A stretch of 64,000 nt of DNA from Candidatus Aminicenantota bacterium (GCA_014360015.1 JACIYJ010000001.1:409570-473569), one strand, 5' to 3'; shown: positions 32,749-42,490, numbered from the stretch's first letter. The notes: a model not told the origin generated them from the letters alone. Made by a program: numbers and translations.

Positions 32749-33579
32749 ATGAACTGGGAAAGAGTTGACCATCTGATTAATTTAGCCTTAGAAGAAGACC
32801 TGCCGGCCGGTGATATTACTACCGAAGCTATCGTTCCGCCTGATTTATCAGCCAACGCTGTTTTTTTGGCTAAAGAAGATGGGGTACTGGCTGGAATAGA
32901 GGTGGCGGCTAAGGTTTTCCAAAAAGTTGACTCCGCTATCAGTTTTAAGAAAATTAAAGACGATGGCCAGGAATTTAAAAAAGGTGAAATTCTGGCTGAA
33001 GTCAAAGGAAGAGCAGCTTCCCTGCTTAAAGCCGAAAGAACGGCTCTCAATTTCCTGCAGCGTCTTTCCGGAATTGCCACTCTGACCAGAGCCTTTGTTC
33101 AGGAAGTAAGCGGTACGAAAGTCGTGATTCTGGATACCCGAAAAACCACTCCAGGCTGGCGACATCTTGAAAAATATGCGGTCAGAATGGGTGGCGGTCA
33201 GAATCACCGACAGAATCTTTCTGAGATGATGCTGATTAAAGATAACCATATCCGGATTGCTGGCGGGATAATTCCGGCTCTGAAAAGAGCAAAAGCAAAG
33301 GTTGCTTCCGGAATCAAAATTGAAGTGGAAGCTACCAGCTTGGATGAAGTAAGAGAAGCACTGGCTGGCGGTGCTGATATGATTATGCTGGATAATATGA
33401 GCCTGGACCAGATCAGGGCTGCGGTTGAATTGGTGGCCGGAAGAGTTCCCTTAGAAGTCTCAGGCAAAGTCAACCTCCAGACTGTGAGACACCTGGCTCT
33501 GACCGGAGTTGATTATATTTCAGTCGGCGCTCTGACCCATTCATTTAAATCGGCTGATATTTCGCTTGAATTTTTGTGA
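32749..33579 (+). CDS. nadC: Nicotinate-nucleotide pyrophosphorylase (quinolinate phosphoribosyltransferase)
   Basis: A 276-residue enzyme making nicotinate mononucleotide from quinolinate and PRPP in NAD synthesis. The signature DTRKTTPGWRHLEKYAVRMG (about 131-150) contains substrate and PRPP residues, followed by GGGQNHRQNL and MLIKDNHI (about 162-169). The C-terminal part shows GADMIMLDNMSL (about 205-216) and ALTGVDYISVGALTHS. Length is typical. The next gene nadB begins 7 bases after its stop, so this is a two-gene NAD operon. nadA is absent from the window. The promoter implies a leaderless mRNA. Confidence 0.96.
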   Translation: MNWERVDHLINLALEEDLPAGDITTEAIVPPDLSANAVFLAKEDGVLAGIEVAAKVFQKVDSAISFKKIKDDGQEFKKGEILAEVKGRAASLLKAERTALNFLQRLSGIATLTRAFVQEVSGTKVVILDTRKTTPGWRHLEKYAVRMGGGQNHRQNLSEMMLIKDNHIRIAGGIIPALKRAKAKVASGIKIEVEATSLDEVREALAGGADMIMLDNMSLDQIRAAVELVAGRVPLEVSGKVNLQTVRHLALTGVDYISVGALTHSFKSADISLEFL

Positions 33580-33586
33580 GCGATAA

Positions 33587-35170
33587 ATGAAAACTAAACC
33601 CATTCAGGAAGAAATCTATTCTGATATCCTGATAATTGGCTGCGGGATTGCCGGCGCAACCACAGCTCTGGAAGCTGCTCGCCGGGGATTTGAGATCAAC
33701 ATCCTGGTAAAATCATCTGGACTGGAGAGCTCTAATACTTACTGGGCTCAGGGGGGCATTGTTTCTTTCGGTGATGATGACCAGCCTGAGCTTCTTCGTG
33801 AAGACATTCTTAAAGCCGGTGACTGGATTAACAACCCTGAAGCTGTGGACCTGCTGGTCAAAGAAGGGAAAAAGACTGTTGACCGGATATTGATTGAAGA
33901 GCTGAAGATTCCATTTACTCGTTCTTCGCCCGATAAGCTTGATTACGCTCTGGAAGGCGGGCATTCGCGGCGGAGAATTCTACATGTAGAAGATGCCACC
34001 GGTCAGCGAATCGCCACCGCTTTTTATGAACGACTCAAACAATTTCCCAATGTCCATTTTTATTTTGACCATACCGCAGTTGACCTTTTAACCATTCCTC
34101 ATCACTCTAAGAATCCATTGACTTATTATCGTCAGCCACGCTGTCTTGGAGCCTATGTCCTTGATAACAAAACCCGGATGGTCAAGAAGTTTATCGCTCC
34201 CTACACAGTGCTGGCTACTGGGGGCTGCGGTGGCGTTTATCAATTCACTTCTAATCCCAGGACTACTATCGGTTCGGGCTATGCCATGGCTCTCAGAGCT
34301 GGCGCCAGAATTGTCAATATGGAATACATTCAGTTTCATCCCACCTCTCTTTACCATCGGGATGCCGATGGCTTTCTGATTTCCGAATCAGTCAGAGGAG
34401 AAGGGGCCAGGCTGAAGACCAGAGACGGTCGGACTTTTATGGAAAAATACAGTCCCCAGAAAGACCTGGCTCCAAGGGATGAGGTTACCAGAGCCATTTA
34501 TCAAGAAATGATTAATACTAATTCTAATTTTGTTCTGCTGGATCTGGCCAGTTACGCCAAGGTCGATATAAAAAAAAGATTTCCCCACATCTATCGAACC
34601 TGTCTCCAGTATGGAATTGATATTACCAAACAGCCAATTCCGGTGGTTCCTGCTGCCCACTTCTGCTGCGGTGGTGTTCTGGTCGATCTCTGGGGCCGGT
34701 CATCGCTGGATGGCCTGTACGCTGTAGGTGAAGTTGCCTGTACTGGAGTCCATGGAGCTAACCGTCTGGCTTCAACTTCACTCCTGGAAGGATTGGTCTG
34801 GGGGGTGAGAGCAGCTCAACATATAGCCGACCACTTTGAGCCGAGCCTGCCCTGCGATCCCTCTCAGATCCACCCCTGGTATTACCCGGAGAATGAAGAA
34901 GAAATCGACCCGGCTTTAATCCATCAAGACTGGGCTACAATCCGAACTACTATGTGGAATTATGCCGGAATAATCAGAACCACCAAGCGACTGGAACGGG
35001 CCAGGGCTGATTTAGAATACCTTAAACATAGGATTGATAAATTCTATAAAGAAGCACCAATGGACCCGGAAATTGTCGACCTTAGGCATGGCCTACAGGT
35101 GGCTTTGATGATTACCTATGCGGCTTTGGCCAACCCTGAAAGCCGCGGCGCTCACTTCCGTAGAGATTGA
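33587..35170 (+). CDS. nadB: L-aspartate oxidase
   Basis: A 527-residue FAD enzyme oxidising L-aspartate to iminoaspartate, the first step of NAD synthesis. FAD-binding GCGIAGATTALEAARRG (about 17-33), SSNTYWAQGGI (about 46-56), EGGHSRRRILH (about 124-134) and ESVRGEGARL (about 267-276) with its conserved Arg match the family, as do HPTSLY and NRLASTSLLEGLVWG. The C-terminal helical domain is complete, ending MITYAALANPESRGAHFRRD. It sits directly after nadC. The product needs NadA, which must be encoded elsewhere. Confidence 0.96.
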   Translation: MKTKPIQEEIYSDILIIGCGIAGATTALEAARRGFEINILVKSSGLESSNTYWAQGGIVSFGDDDQPELLREDILKAGDWINNPEAVDLLVKEGKKTVDRILIEELKIPFTRSSPDKLDYALEGGHSRRRILHVEDATGQRIATAFYERLKQFPNVHFYFDHTAVDLLTIPHHSKNPLTYYRQPRCLGAYVLDNKTRMVKKFIAPYTVLATGGCGGVYQFTSNPRTTIGSGYAMALRAGARIVNMEYIQFHPTSLYHRDADGFLISESVRGEGARLKTRDGRTFMEKYSPQKDLAPRDEVTRAIYQEMINTNSNFVLLDLASYAKVDIKKRFPHIYRTCLQYGIDITKQPIPVVPAAHFCCGGVLVDLWGRSSLDGLYAVGEVACTGVHGANRLASTSLLEGLVWGVRAAQHIADHFEPSLPCDPSQIHPWYYPENEEEIDPALIHQDWATIRTTMWNYAGIIRTTKRLERARADLEYLKHRIDKFYKEAPMDPEIVDLRHGLQVALMITYAALANPESRGAHFRRD

Positions 35171-35187
35171 TTGCCCCCGCCGAAAAT

Positions 35188-35215
35188 TTGACTTTTAGTT
35201 CTGGCAGTTTAGAAT
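35188..35215 (+). promoter_or_regulatory. Promoter of the ileS operon
   Basis: TTGACT (35188-35193) and TAGAAT (35210-35215) have a 16-base spacer, 48 bases before ATG 35264. A second -10-like TATAAT near 35226 lacks a -35. No T-box leader structure fits in this short gap. Confidence 0.5.
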
Positions 35216-35263
35216 AAGGTATTCTATAATAAAAAAAATTAAGCTAACTGGTGGAGAAGGCTA

Positions 35264-38041
35264 ATGTCTGACAAGAACGACCTGAAAAAAACCCTTAATC
35301 TGCCTCAAACTTCCTTTGCCATGAAAGCTCAGCTGGCTCAAAAAGAACCCGAGATTATTAAAAAGTGGCAGAAAATAAATCTGTATGAAAAAATAATAAA
35401 CAGCAAAAAGGGTAAACCCACTTTTGTTCTCCATGACGGGCCGCCTTATGCTAACGGCCATATCCATCTGGGCACAGCCCTGAACAAAATTCTTAAAGAC
35501 TTCATCGTTAAATCCAGGACCATGCGTGGTTATCTTTCGCCCTATGTCCCGGGTTGGGATTGCCACGGTTTGCCGATTGAGATCAGGGTTGACCAGCTCT
35601 TGGGTGAGAAGAAAAAGCAAATGTCAGTGATTGACATAAGAGAAGAATGCAAAAAATATGCCCAAAAATTTATCGATATTCAGAGAGAAGAGTTCATCCG
35701 CTTAGGTGTTTTTGGCGAATGGGAAAAGCCTTATCTGACTATGGACCCGGAGTATGAAGCTGATATTCTGCGGCACCTGGCTTCTTTTTTTGCTTCCGGT
35801 AATGTTTACAAGGGGAAGAGACCCGTTCACTGGTGCCTTCACTGTCAGACAGCCTTAGCCGAAGCTGAGATTGAATACAAAGAGAAAAAGTCTCCATCCA
35901 TCTATGTTAAGTTCCCGATGATTTCTGACCTGTCGGAAAAGTTTCCGGAACTAAAAGGCAAAAAGGTTTCGGTGCTCATCTGGACCACGACTCCCTGGAC
36001 CCTTCCGGCCAACTTAGCCATTGCTTTTCATCCTGATTACGAATATGTGGCAGCAGAATTTGGTGATGAAGTTTACATTATGGCCAGAAGATTGTTGCCA
36101 GTGGTGGCTGAAGAACTCGGCTTTGAGGGCTATAAAGTGATGGCGGGTTTTTCAGGAAAAGAACTGGAAGGTCTTAAAGCTAAGCATCCGTTCATCAACC
36201 GCGAATCGGTATTGGTTCTGGCTGATTATGTTACCTTAGAAGACGGAACCGGTTGTGTCCATACTGCACCTGGCCATGGCTATGATGACTATCTAACGGG
36301 AATAGCCTACGGGCTTGACATCTATACTCCGGTTGATGAAGAGGGTAAATTCCTGCCCCAGGTTGAGCGTTATGGCGGAATGAACGTTTTTGAAGCCAAT
36401 CCCAAAATCATTGAAGATATGAAAAAGGATGGGACTCTGCTTAAAGCCGGCGAAGTCACCCATTCTTATCCCCATTGCTGGAGATGCAAAAACCCGGTCA
36501 TCTTCAGGGCCACAGAACAGTGGTTCATCTCCATGGATAAGAACCGGCTGCGGCAGAGGACTCTTGAAGAAATTAAGAAAATCCGCTGGATTCCCTACTG
36601 GGGAGAAGAAAGAATAGCCAACATGATGGTCAGCCGTCCGGACTGGTGTATATCCCGGCAGAGGTCATGGGGAGTACCGATTCCAGCTTTTTATTGCGAA
36701 AACTGCGGGAACATTCTGGCTAACGAGAAAATAACCAGATATGTGGCTGATATTTTTGAAAAAGAAGGTTCCAACGCCTGGTTTGAAAAGAGCGCTTTAG
36801 AGCTTCTTCCGCCTGGTCAGAAATGCCCCGTCTGTGGCAGTGATAAATTTAAGAAAGAAAATAACATTCTGGATGTTTGGTTTGAATCAGGAGCCAGCCA
36901 TAGCATCTTAGGAAAAAGACCCGACCTTCCCTGGCCGGCTGATATTTATGTCGAAGGCCATGACCAGTACCGCGGCTGGTTCAACAGTTCCTTAGTCATC
37001 GGAGTTGGGGCTAAGAATGGTTCGCCTTATAAATCCTGTTTGACCCATGGCTTTGTCTTGGATGAGCAGGGAAGAGCCATGTCCAAATCACTCGGCAACT
37101 ACATCGAGCCGACAGAAATCATCTCCCAGCACGGAGCCGAAATCCTCAGACTGTGGGTGGCCATGCTCAATTACAAGGAAGATGCCAGGTTCGGCCAGGA
37201 AATTCTCCAGAGACTGGTGGAAGCTTACCGGAAGATTCGCAACACCTGGCGGTTTCTTCTGGGCAACCTTTACGATTTTAATCCCGATGCCGATGCGGTG
37301 AAACTAGAAGAGTTGCTATGGCTTGATCGCTGGATTTTGGAAAGAGGACGTCAAGTTCAACAGAGGGTCATTCGGGCTTATGATGAATATGAATTCCATA
37401 TTGTGTTTCATTCTCTTTACAACTTTTTCACCGTGGATCTGAGCGCTTTTTACTTAGATGTCATCAAAGACCGGATGTATTGCTCCGGACCGAAATCTTT
37501 GGAAAGACGATCCGGTCAGACGGCTATTTTCAGGATTCTCCAGAACACTCTGAAATTGATGGCTCCGATTCTGCCCTTTACAACTGATGAAGCCTGGGAA
37601 GCCATGCCCGCCTATAATGGCAAAGAAGAATCGATTCATCTCTGTTCTTTCCCTGAAGATGAGGCAACTTGGCTGCCGGAAGAGCAGATGAAAAAAGTTG
37701 ATAAGCTACTTGATATCCGGGAAAAAGTTCAAAAAGAGATGGAAAAAGCCCGCGAGAGAAAGCTCATTGGCAATTCGCTCGAAGCTCAGCTGGTATTTAA
37801 AGCACCAGAAGAAACTTTTGACCTTCTGGAAGAGTTTAAGGCTGACCTGCCAACCATCTTCATTGTCTCAGCAGTCAGAGTTGAACCGACTATGGATAAA
37901 GAGCTTCAAGTAGTGGTGGAAAAAGCTGAAGGCCAGAAATGCGAGCGCTGCTGGAATTTTTCAACCAGCGTTGGCCAGGACCATGAATATCCGACAGTCT
38001 GTGCTCGCTGTAGCCGGGTACTGAAAGCTGAGTTGAAATAA
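35264..38041 (+). CDS. ileS: Isoleucyl-tRNA synthetase
   Basis: A 925-residue class Ia synthetase. The HIGH motif is GHIHLG within DGPPYANGHIHLG (about 57-69), the editing domain covers about 200-400 (TTTPWTLPANLA, VHTAPGHGYDDY) and the KMSKS loop reads GRAMSKSLGN (about 601-610). The C-terminal zinc-binding region has CERCWNF and CARCSRVL (about 890-920), as in bacterial enzymes. Complete length. It is the first gene of a four-gene unit with lspA, lgt and the pseudouridine synthase gene; 2 bases separate it from lspA. A common arrangement in bacteria. Confidence 0.97.
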   Translation: MSDKNDLKKTLNLPQTSFAMKAQLAQKEPEIIKKWQKINLYEKIINSKKGKPTFVLHDGPPYANGHIHLGTALNKILKDFIVKSRTMRGYLSPYVPGWDCHGLPIEIRVDQLLGEKKKQMSVIDIREECKKYAQKFIDIQREEFIRLGVFGEWEKPYLTMDPEYEADILRHLASFFASGNVYKGKRPVHWCLHCQTALAEAEIEYKEKKSPSIYVKFPMISDLSEKFPELKGKKVSVLIWTTTPWTLPANLAIAFHPDYEYVAAEFGDEVYIMARRLLPVVAEELGFEGYKVMAGFSGKELEGLKAKHPFINRESVLVLADYVTLEDGTGCVHTAPGHGYDDYLTGIAYGLDIYTPVDEEGKFLPQVERYGGMNVFEANPKIIEDMKKDGTLLKAGEVTHSYPHCWRCKNPVIFRATEQWFISMDKNRLRQRTLEEIKKIRWIPYWGEERIANMMVSRPDWCISRQRSWGVPIPAFYCENCGNILANEKITRYVADIFEKEGSNAWFEKSALELLPPGQKCPVCGSDKFKKENNILDVWFESGASHSILGKRPDLPWPADIYVEGHDQYRGWFNSSLVIGVGAKNGSPYKSCLTHGFVLDEQGRAMSKSLGNYIEPTEIISQHGAEILRLWVAMLNYKEDARFGQEILQRLVEAYRKIRNTWRFLLGNLYDFNPDADAVKLEELLWLDRWILERGRQVQQRVIRAYDEYEFHIVFHSLYNFFTVDLSAFYLDVIKDRMYCSGPKSLERRSGQTAIFRILQNTLKLMAPILPFTTDEAWEAMPAYNGKEESIHLCSFPEDEATWLPEEQMKKVDKLLDIREKVQKEMEKARERKLIGNSLEAQLVFKAPEETFDLLEEFKADLPTIFIVSAVRVEPTMDKELQVVVEKAEGQKCERCWNFSTSVGQDHEYPTVCARCSRVLKAELK

Positions 38042-38043
38042 AG

Positions 38044-38538
38044 ATGATAAAGAAAAATTACTTTTACTTTTTATTCATTATTTTCTGGCTTTTTATGGAT
38101 CAGCTGACCAAGTACTTAATTGCTAAGTCTCTGACGCTTTATCAGGTGGTAACTGTCATCCCCGGATTTTTTAACCTGACCAGGATTCATAACCGGGGAG
38201 CCATTTTTGGTTTTCTGGGTAACACCAGCAATCCGCTGGCCCTGGTCTTTTTGAACCTTGGAGCTCTACTGGCTTTTGGTATTGTGGTTTATTATTTCAT
38301 AAAAACGCCACCGGATATGATTCGGACCAGAATTTCTTTCGCTTTAATTATCGGTGGAGCCTTAGGCAATATCATCGACCGGATGTTCAGGGGCTATGTC
38401 ATTGATTTTCTGGACTTTTATGTCAAAAAGTTTCACTGGCCATTCTTCAACCTGGCCGATAGCTGTATTACAGTGGGAGCCATTCTGTTGATATATAATC
38501 TATTCAGGAGTCAGGAAAAATGTTCCCCATCCTCATAA
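38044..38538 (+). CDS. lspA: Lipoprotein signal peptidase II
   Basis: A 164-residue inner-membrane aspartyl protease with four transmembrane helices. It cleaves signal peptides of diacylglyceryl-modified prolipoproteins. Motifs are FMDQLTKYLI (about 17-26), RIHNRGAIFGF (about 47-57), GGALGNIIDRMFRGYVIDF (about 96-114, first catalytic Asp) and FFNLADSCI (about 128-136, second Asp). It overlaps lgt by 19 bases, which suits its direct partner in lipoprotein maturation. Confidence 0.95.
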   Translation: MIKKNYFYFLFIIFWLFMDQLTKYLIAKSLTLYQVVTVIPGFFNLTRIHNRGAIFGFLGNTSNPLALVFLNLGALLAFGIVVYYFIKTPPDMIRTRISFALIIGGALGNIIDRMFRGYVIDFLDFYVKKFHWPFFNLADSCITVGAILLIYNLFRSQEKCSPSS

Positions 38539-39317
38539 AAATTGGGCCTCTGACCGTTCACACTTATGGGTTTTTCATGGCCATCGGCGTAGCAGCAGCT
38601 CTGTGGTTTATTTATGTTCAGGCTAAAAAGCTGGGCTATGATACCAACAGGCTGATAGATGCCGCTTTCTGGATAATCTTAGTTTCGCTTCTTGGGGCCA
38701 AACTGATTCTCTTATTCGGTCGCTTTTCTTATTATCTGGAAAATCCAGCCGAACTCTTAAGTCTGGCTCGTTCCGGTGGGGTCTTTCAGGGCGGTTTAAC
38801 TTTCGGGGTGATTTTTGCCATCATTTATTTTAGAAAAAAGAAAATTCCCCTCTGGCCAACTGCCGACCTGGTGGCGCCGGCCATTGCCTTAGGACATGGT
38901 TTTGGCCGCTTAGGTTGTTTTTCTGCCAGCTGTTGCTATGGTCGCGAATGCTCCCTGCCCTGGGCTGTAGTTTTTAAGAGTGAATATGCTCACCAACTGA
39001 CAGGTATTCCGTTAAATATTCCTTTACATCCGGTTCAGCTCTATGAATCAGCCCTCAACTTTCTAAACTTTTTCGTTCTTTTCATGATTTTCAAAAAGAA
39101 AAAGTTTTCCGGTCAGGTTTTTAGCTTCTATGTGATGAACTATTCGGTAATTCGGTTTTTCACTGAATATTTCAGGGGCGATCATGCTGAAAATACTTAT
39201 TTGATAAAAGGGGAGAGTGCCTGGAGCAGCCTGTCGCTACCTCAATTTTACTGTTTGTTAGGCCTGGCCGCAGGCCTGATTTTATACCAGATCCTTAAAC
39301 GAAGACAAAGTGATTGA
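38520..39317 (+). CDS. lgt: Prolipoprotein diacylglyceryl transferase
   Basis: A 265-residue membrane enzyme transferring diacylglycerol to prolipoprotein cysteine. Seven hydrophobic helices are visible. Conserved points are the N-terminal TVHTYGFFMAIG, SGGVFQGGLTFG (about 83-94), GRLGCFSASCCYG (about 128-140, with the catalytic-region Arg of GRxGNFxNGE but a Cys-rich variant) and LHPVQLYES (about 164-172). The Cys-rich form occurs in some non-proteobacterial homologues. It acts just before LspA on the several lipoproteins seen in this window. It overlaps the next gene by 8 bases. Confidence 0.9.
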   Translation: MFPILIKIGPLTVHTYGFFMAIGVAAALWFIYVQAKKLGYDTNRLIDAAFWIILVSLLGAKLILLFGRFSYYLENPAELLSLARSGGVFQGGLTFGVIFAIIYFRKKKIPLWPTADLVAPAIALGHGFGRLGCFSASCCYGRECSLPWAVVFKSEYAHQLTGIPLNIPLHPVQLYESALNFLNFFVLFMIFKKKKFSGQVFSFYVMNYSVIRFFTEYFRGDHAENTYLIKGESAWSSLSLPQFYCLLGLAAGLILYQILKRRQSD

Positions 39318-40233
39318 ACAAAAATTTCTGGTCGAAACTTCGGAGAGTCCGAGACTCGACCTTTTTTTAAGAGAAAAAATAAAAAATCTCAGTCGGGCCC
39401 AGATTCAAAAAGTCATCAAAGAAGGTAAGGTCCTGGTCAACGGCCAGCCAGTTAAGGCCAGCCATAAATTAAAGCTGGGTGACCTGGTGGAATTTTCCTA
39501 CGAAGAGCATCCCGCTGAAATAGGCCTGAGGCCAGAAAAGATAGATTTTGGAGTAATTTATGAAGACGACCAGATTCTGGTCATCAACAAGCCATCCGGG
39601 CTGGTGGTCCATCCAGGAGCTGGAATCAGAAGTGGAACCTTAGTGAATGGTCTTCTCGCTTGTTATCCAGAAATCAGTGGAGTTGGTTCTCCGGCCAGAC
39701 CGGGTATCGTTCATCGTCTGGACAAAGAAACATCGGGCTTGATGGTGGTAGCCCGGACTCAGGCTGCCTACCAATCTTTGAGACAGCAATTTGAAGACCG
39801 CACGGTTAAAAAGACTTATCTGGCTTTAGCGCTGGGAAGGTTTAAAGAAAAGAAAGGAACCATAGATTTGCCCATCGGCCGGCACGTTCATCATCGGGAA
39901 AAAATTTCGGTCAGAACCAGAAAACCGAAAATAGCCATAACTCACTACGAAGTTCTGGAAGAATTCAAAGAAACAACATTTTTGGCTTTAAAACCCGTTA
40001 CCGGCCGAACCCATCAGCTCAGAGTTCATCTTTCAGCTACCGGACATCCTTTAGCCGGAGATAGCAGGTATGGTGGTTCCGGGCAAAAACAGCGGAAAAA
40101 ATATGCCAGACTTTTTCTCCATGCCTGGAAATTATCCTTTGAGCATCCGGCCACAGGAGAAAGGCTGGAATTTGAATGTCCTCTTCCCACAGAGCTAGAA
40201 GCTGTCCTTCAAAGAGAACGTCAACAAAAATAA
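39310..40233 (+). CDS. rluD: RluA-family 23S rRNA pseudouridine synthase (RluD-like)
   Basis: A 307-residue enzyme isomerising uridine to pseudouridine, most like RluD. An N-terminal S4 RNA-binding domain (about 14-75, LDLFLREKIKNLSRAQIQK) precedes the catalytic domain, with the signature GIVHRLDKETSGLMVVART (about 136-154) containing the catalytic Asp. TYLALALGRF and VTGRTHQLRVHLSATGHPL (about 231-249) follow. The start is GTG at 39310 inside the end of lgt, the last gene of this operon. Confidence 0.93.
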   Translation: MIEQKFLVETSESPRLDLFLREKIKNLSRAQIQKVIKEGKVLVNGQPVKASHKLKLGDLVEFSYEEHPAEIGLRPEKIDFGVIYEDDQILVINKPSGLVVHPGAGIRSGTLVNGLLACYPEISGVGSPARPGIVHRLDKETSGLMVVARTQAAYQSLRQQFEDRTVKKTYLALALGRFKEKKGTIDLPIGRHVHHREKISVRTRKPKIAITHYEVLEEFKETTFLALKPVTGRTHQLRVHLSATGHPLAGDSRYGGSGQKQRKKYARLFLHAWKLSFEHPATGERLEFECPLPTELEAVLQRERQQK

Positions 40234-40249
40234 AAATACCCGTTTTACC

Positions 40250-40278
40250 TTGAGTAAATCAGTTTTTTTTATTATTAT
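40250..40278 (+). promoter_or_regulatory. Promoter of the EF-G-like gene
   Basis: TTGAGT (40250-40255) and TATTAT (40273-40278) have a 17-base spacer; ATG 40343 lies 64 bases downstream with GGAGGAG before it. Confidence 0.5.
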
Positions 40279-40342
40279 ATATGCTTAAATCCAAGAATTT
40301 CTTTCTTGGCCTGATAAAAACCTTTGTACTGGAGGAGCAAGA

Positions 40343-42436
40343 ATGAAGGATTATAGCCCGGATAAGCTTAGGAACATCGCCTTTATTGGACATGGTTCAT
40401 CCGGCAAGACTTCTTTAACTTCAGCCATTCTATTTGATGCCGGAGTTACCAGCAGGTTGACCAAAGTGGATAAAGGAAATACAGTCACTGACTATGACCC
40501 TGAAGAAATTGAAAGAAAGATTTCTATCAACTCCGCTCCTTGCTTTGTCGAATGGAAAGACAACAAGATAAATATAATAGACACGCCTGGTTACAGTAGC
40601 TTTCTCTGGGACACCCGGGCCAGCCTCAGAGCTGTGGATTCGGCCTTAGTGGTGGTTTGTGGAGTTTCTGGGGTGGAAGTGGGCACAGAAAAAGTCTGGG
40701 AAATGCTGGAAGAGCTCAAACTTCCCAGGATGATTGTGATCAACAAGCTTGACCGGGAAAATTCGAGTTTTAATCGGACAGTTGATGAAATTCAGCAATT
40801 CTTCGGACGTCAGGCCATTCCGGTACAAATTCCGTTAGGTGAAGAAAAGAATTTTTCCGGAGTGGTCGACCTGCTCAAGAAAAAAGCTTATGTTTTTGAA
40901 AAAGATGAAAGCGGCAAATATCAGGAAACCGAAATTCCGGCCAATCTCCAGGACGAGGTGAATAAAAGGTACACCCAGCTGGTGGAAATAGTGGCTGAGA
41001 GTGATGAAAAGCTGATGGAAAAATATTTTGAACAGGGCGAGCTCACCACTGAAGAGCTTCTCCAGGGTTTGAAAAAGAGTGTTTCTAATCATCAGGTTTT
41101 TCCCATCTTTGCTGCCTCGGCTCTGTTGAACATCGGAGCCCAGATGATTCTTGATGGCATCGTTGATTTTATGCCATCTCCAGTTGAGAGAGGCAAGGTT
41201 AAGGCCAAGGTTAAAGGACAGGATGAAGAGTTGGTTCTGTCACCCGATGGCCCGTTTGCCGCGCTGGTTTTTAAGACCATTTCTGACCCATACACTGGTC
41301 GCATCTCTTTGATGAGAGTTTTCTCCGGGAAAATAAATCCTGAGGCCACAGTCAGCAACGTTACCAAGGATACCGATGAAAAACTGGGCGGCCTTTTTTT
41401 TCTTCAGGGAAAAGAGCAGGTGCCAGCCGGCCAAGCCAAAGCTGGCGACATCGTAGCTACAGCCAAGCTGAAAGCCACTCTGACTGGAGACACGCTTTGT
41501 GCCAAAGGGGCCGAGATTATGTTTGAGCCGATAAAATTTCCCGAACCATCAATCTCCTTTGCTATTGAACCCAAGACCAGAGCCGATGAAGATAAGATTT
41601 CTCAGGCAACCCACCGAATAACAGAAGAAGATCCGACAGTAAGAATAGAAAGAGATCCGGAAACCAACCAGCTTCTGATTTCCGGAAATGGTGAGCTCCA
41701 TGTGCGAATCACCACTGAAAAGCTTAAGAAGCGTTATAACGTGGATGTGGAATTGAAACCACCCAAGATTCCGTACCGGGAGACGATCAAAGGCAGATCT
41801 GATGTCCAGGGCAAATACAAGAAGCAGACTGGTGGTCGCGGTCAATACGGCGATGTCAAGATTAAGATGGAACCCCTGCCCCGTGGTAAAGATTTTGAGT
41901 TTGAAGATAAGATTTTTGGAGGAGCTATTCCCAAGAACTTTATCCCTTCAATCGAAAAAGGAATTCAAGAAGCTCGAAAGAAAGGAGTTCTGGCCGGATA
42001 TCCGGTGGTCGATTTCAAGGTCATCCTGTACGATGGTTCTTATCACGAGGTTGACTCATCAGACATCGCTTTTAAGATCGCAGCTTCCATGGCCTTCAAA
42101 AAAGGAATGAAGGAAGCCAAGCCGACTCTGCTTGAGCCGATTATGAGTGTAGAAATCTACACTCCGGAAGCCTATATGGGGGATATCATGGGTGCTCTGA
42201 ACGGCAGGCGGGGTAAGGTTCAGGGGATGGAGCAGAAAGGGAATATGAGAATACTCAAAGCTTTGGTGCCCATGGCCGAGATGCTTGATTTTGAGCCAAT
42301 CCTGACTTCAATCACCGGTGGTCGCGGTTCCTTCATAATGGAATTTTCTCATTACGAAGAAGTTCCGGCGCAACTCCAGCAGAAAATCATTGCCGAAGCT
42401 ATCAAAGAAGGCCGGGTCAAGCCTGAAGAGGAGTAA
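40343..42436 (+). CDS. fusA: Elongation factor G-like GTPase (EF-G2 type)
   Basis: A 697-residue translational GTPase with the five EF-G domains. The P-loop is GHGSSGKTSLT (about 16-26) instead of AHIDAGKTT, and the G3 motif is DTPGYSSF (about 81-88) instead of DTPGHVDF. The catalytic His of canonical EF-G is therefore Tyr. The G4 motif is NKLDRE. Both deviations are shared by the EF-G2/EF-G-like subfamily rather than by the housekeeping factor. Domain IV (about 480-600, GGRGQYGDVKIKMEP, GYPVVDFKVILYDGSYHEVDS) is full length. It is not beside rpsL, rpsG or tuf, so it is probably an additional EF-G. The symbol is approximate. Confidence 0.85.
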   Translation: MKDYSPDKLRNIAFIGHGSSGKTSLTSAILFDAGVTSRLTKVDKGNTVTDYDPEEIERKISINSAPCFVEWKDNKINIIDTPGYSSFLWDTRASLRAVDSALVVVCGVSGVEVGTEKVWEMLEELKLPRMIVINKLDRENSSFNRTVDEIQQFFGRQAIPVQIPLGEEKNFSGVVDLLKKKAYVFEKDESGKYQETEIPANLQDEVNKRYTQLVEIVAESDEKLMEKYFEQGELTTEELLQGLKKSVSNHQVFPIFAASALLNIGAQMILDGIVDFMPSPVERGKVKAKVKGQDEELVLSPDGPFAALVFKTISDPYTGRISLMRVFSGKINPEATVSNVTKDTDEKLGGLFFLQGKEQVPAGQAKAGDIVATAKLKATLTGDTLCAKGAEIMFEPIKFPEPSISFAIEPKTRADEDKISQATHRITEEDPTVRIERDPETNQLLISGNGELHVRITTEKLKKRYNVDVELKPPKIPYRETIKGRSDVQGKYKKQTGGRGQYGDVKIKMEPLPRGKDFEFEDKIFGGAIPKNFIPSIEKGIQEARKKGVLAGYPVVDFKVILYDGSYHEVDSSDIAFKIAASMAFKKGMKEAKPTLLEPIMSVEIYTPEAYMGDIMGALNGRRGKVQGMEQKGNMRILKALVPMAEMLDFEPILTSITGGRGSFIMEFSHYEEVPAQLQQKIIAEAIKEGRVKPEEE

Positions 42437-42490
42437 AGGAAAAGACCGGCAGCCTGAGGATAATCGGTTCAATCAGAAATCAGAAATAAA

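Noticed and set aside
35171..35263. T-box or other riboswitch before ileS
   Set aside because: Only 93 bases separate nadB and ileS, with no T-box-like sequence or long stem, so a simple promoter is preferred.
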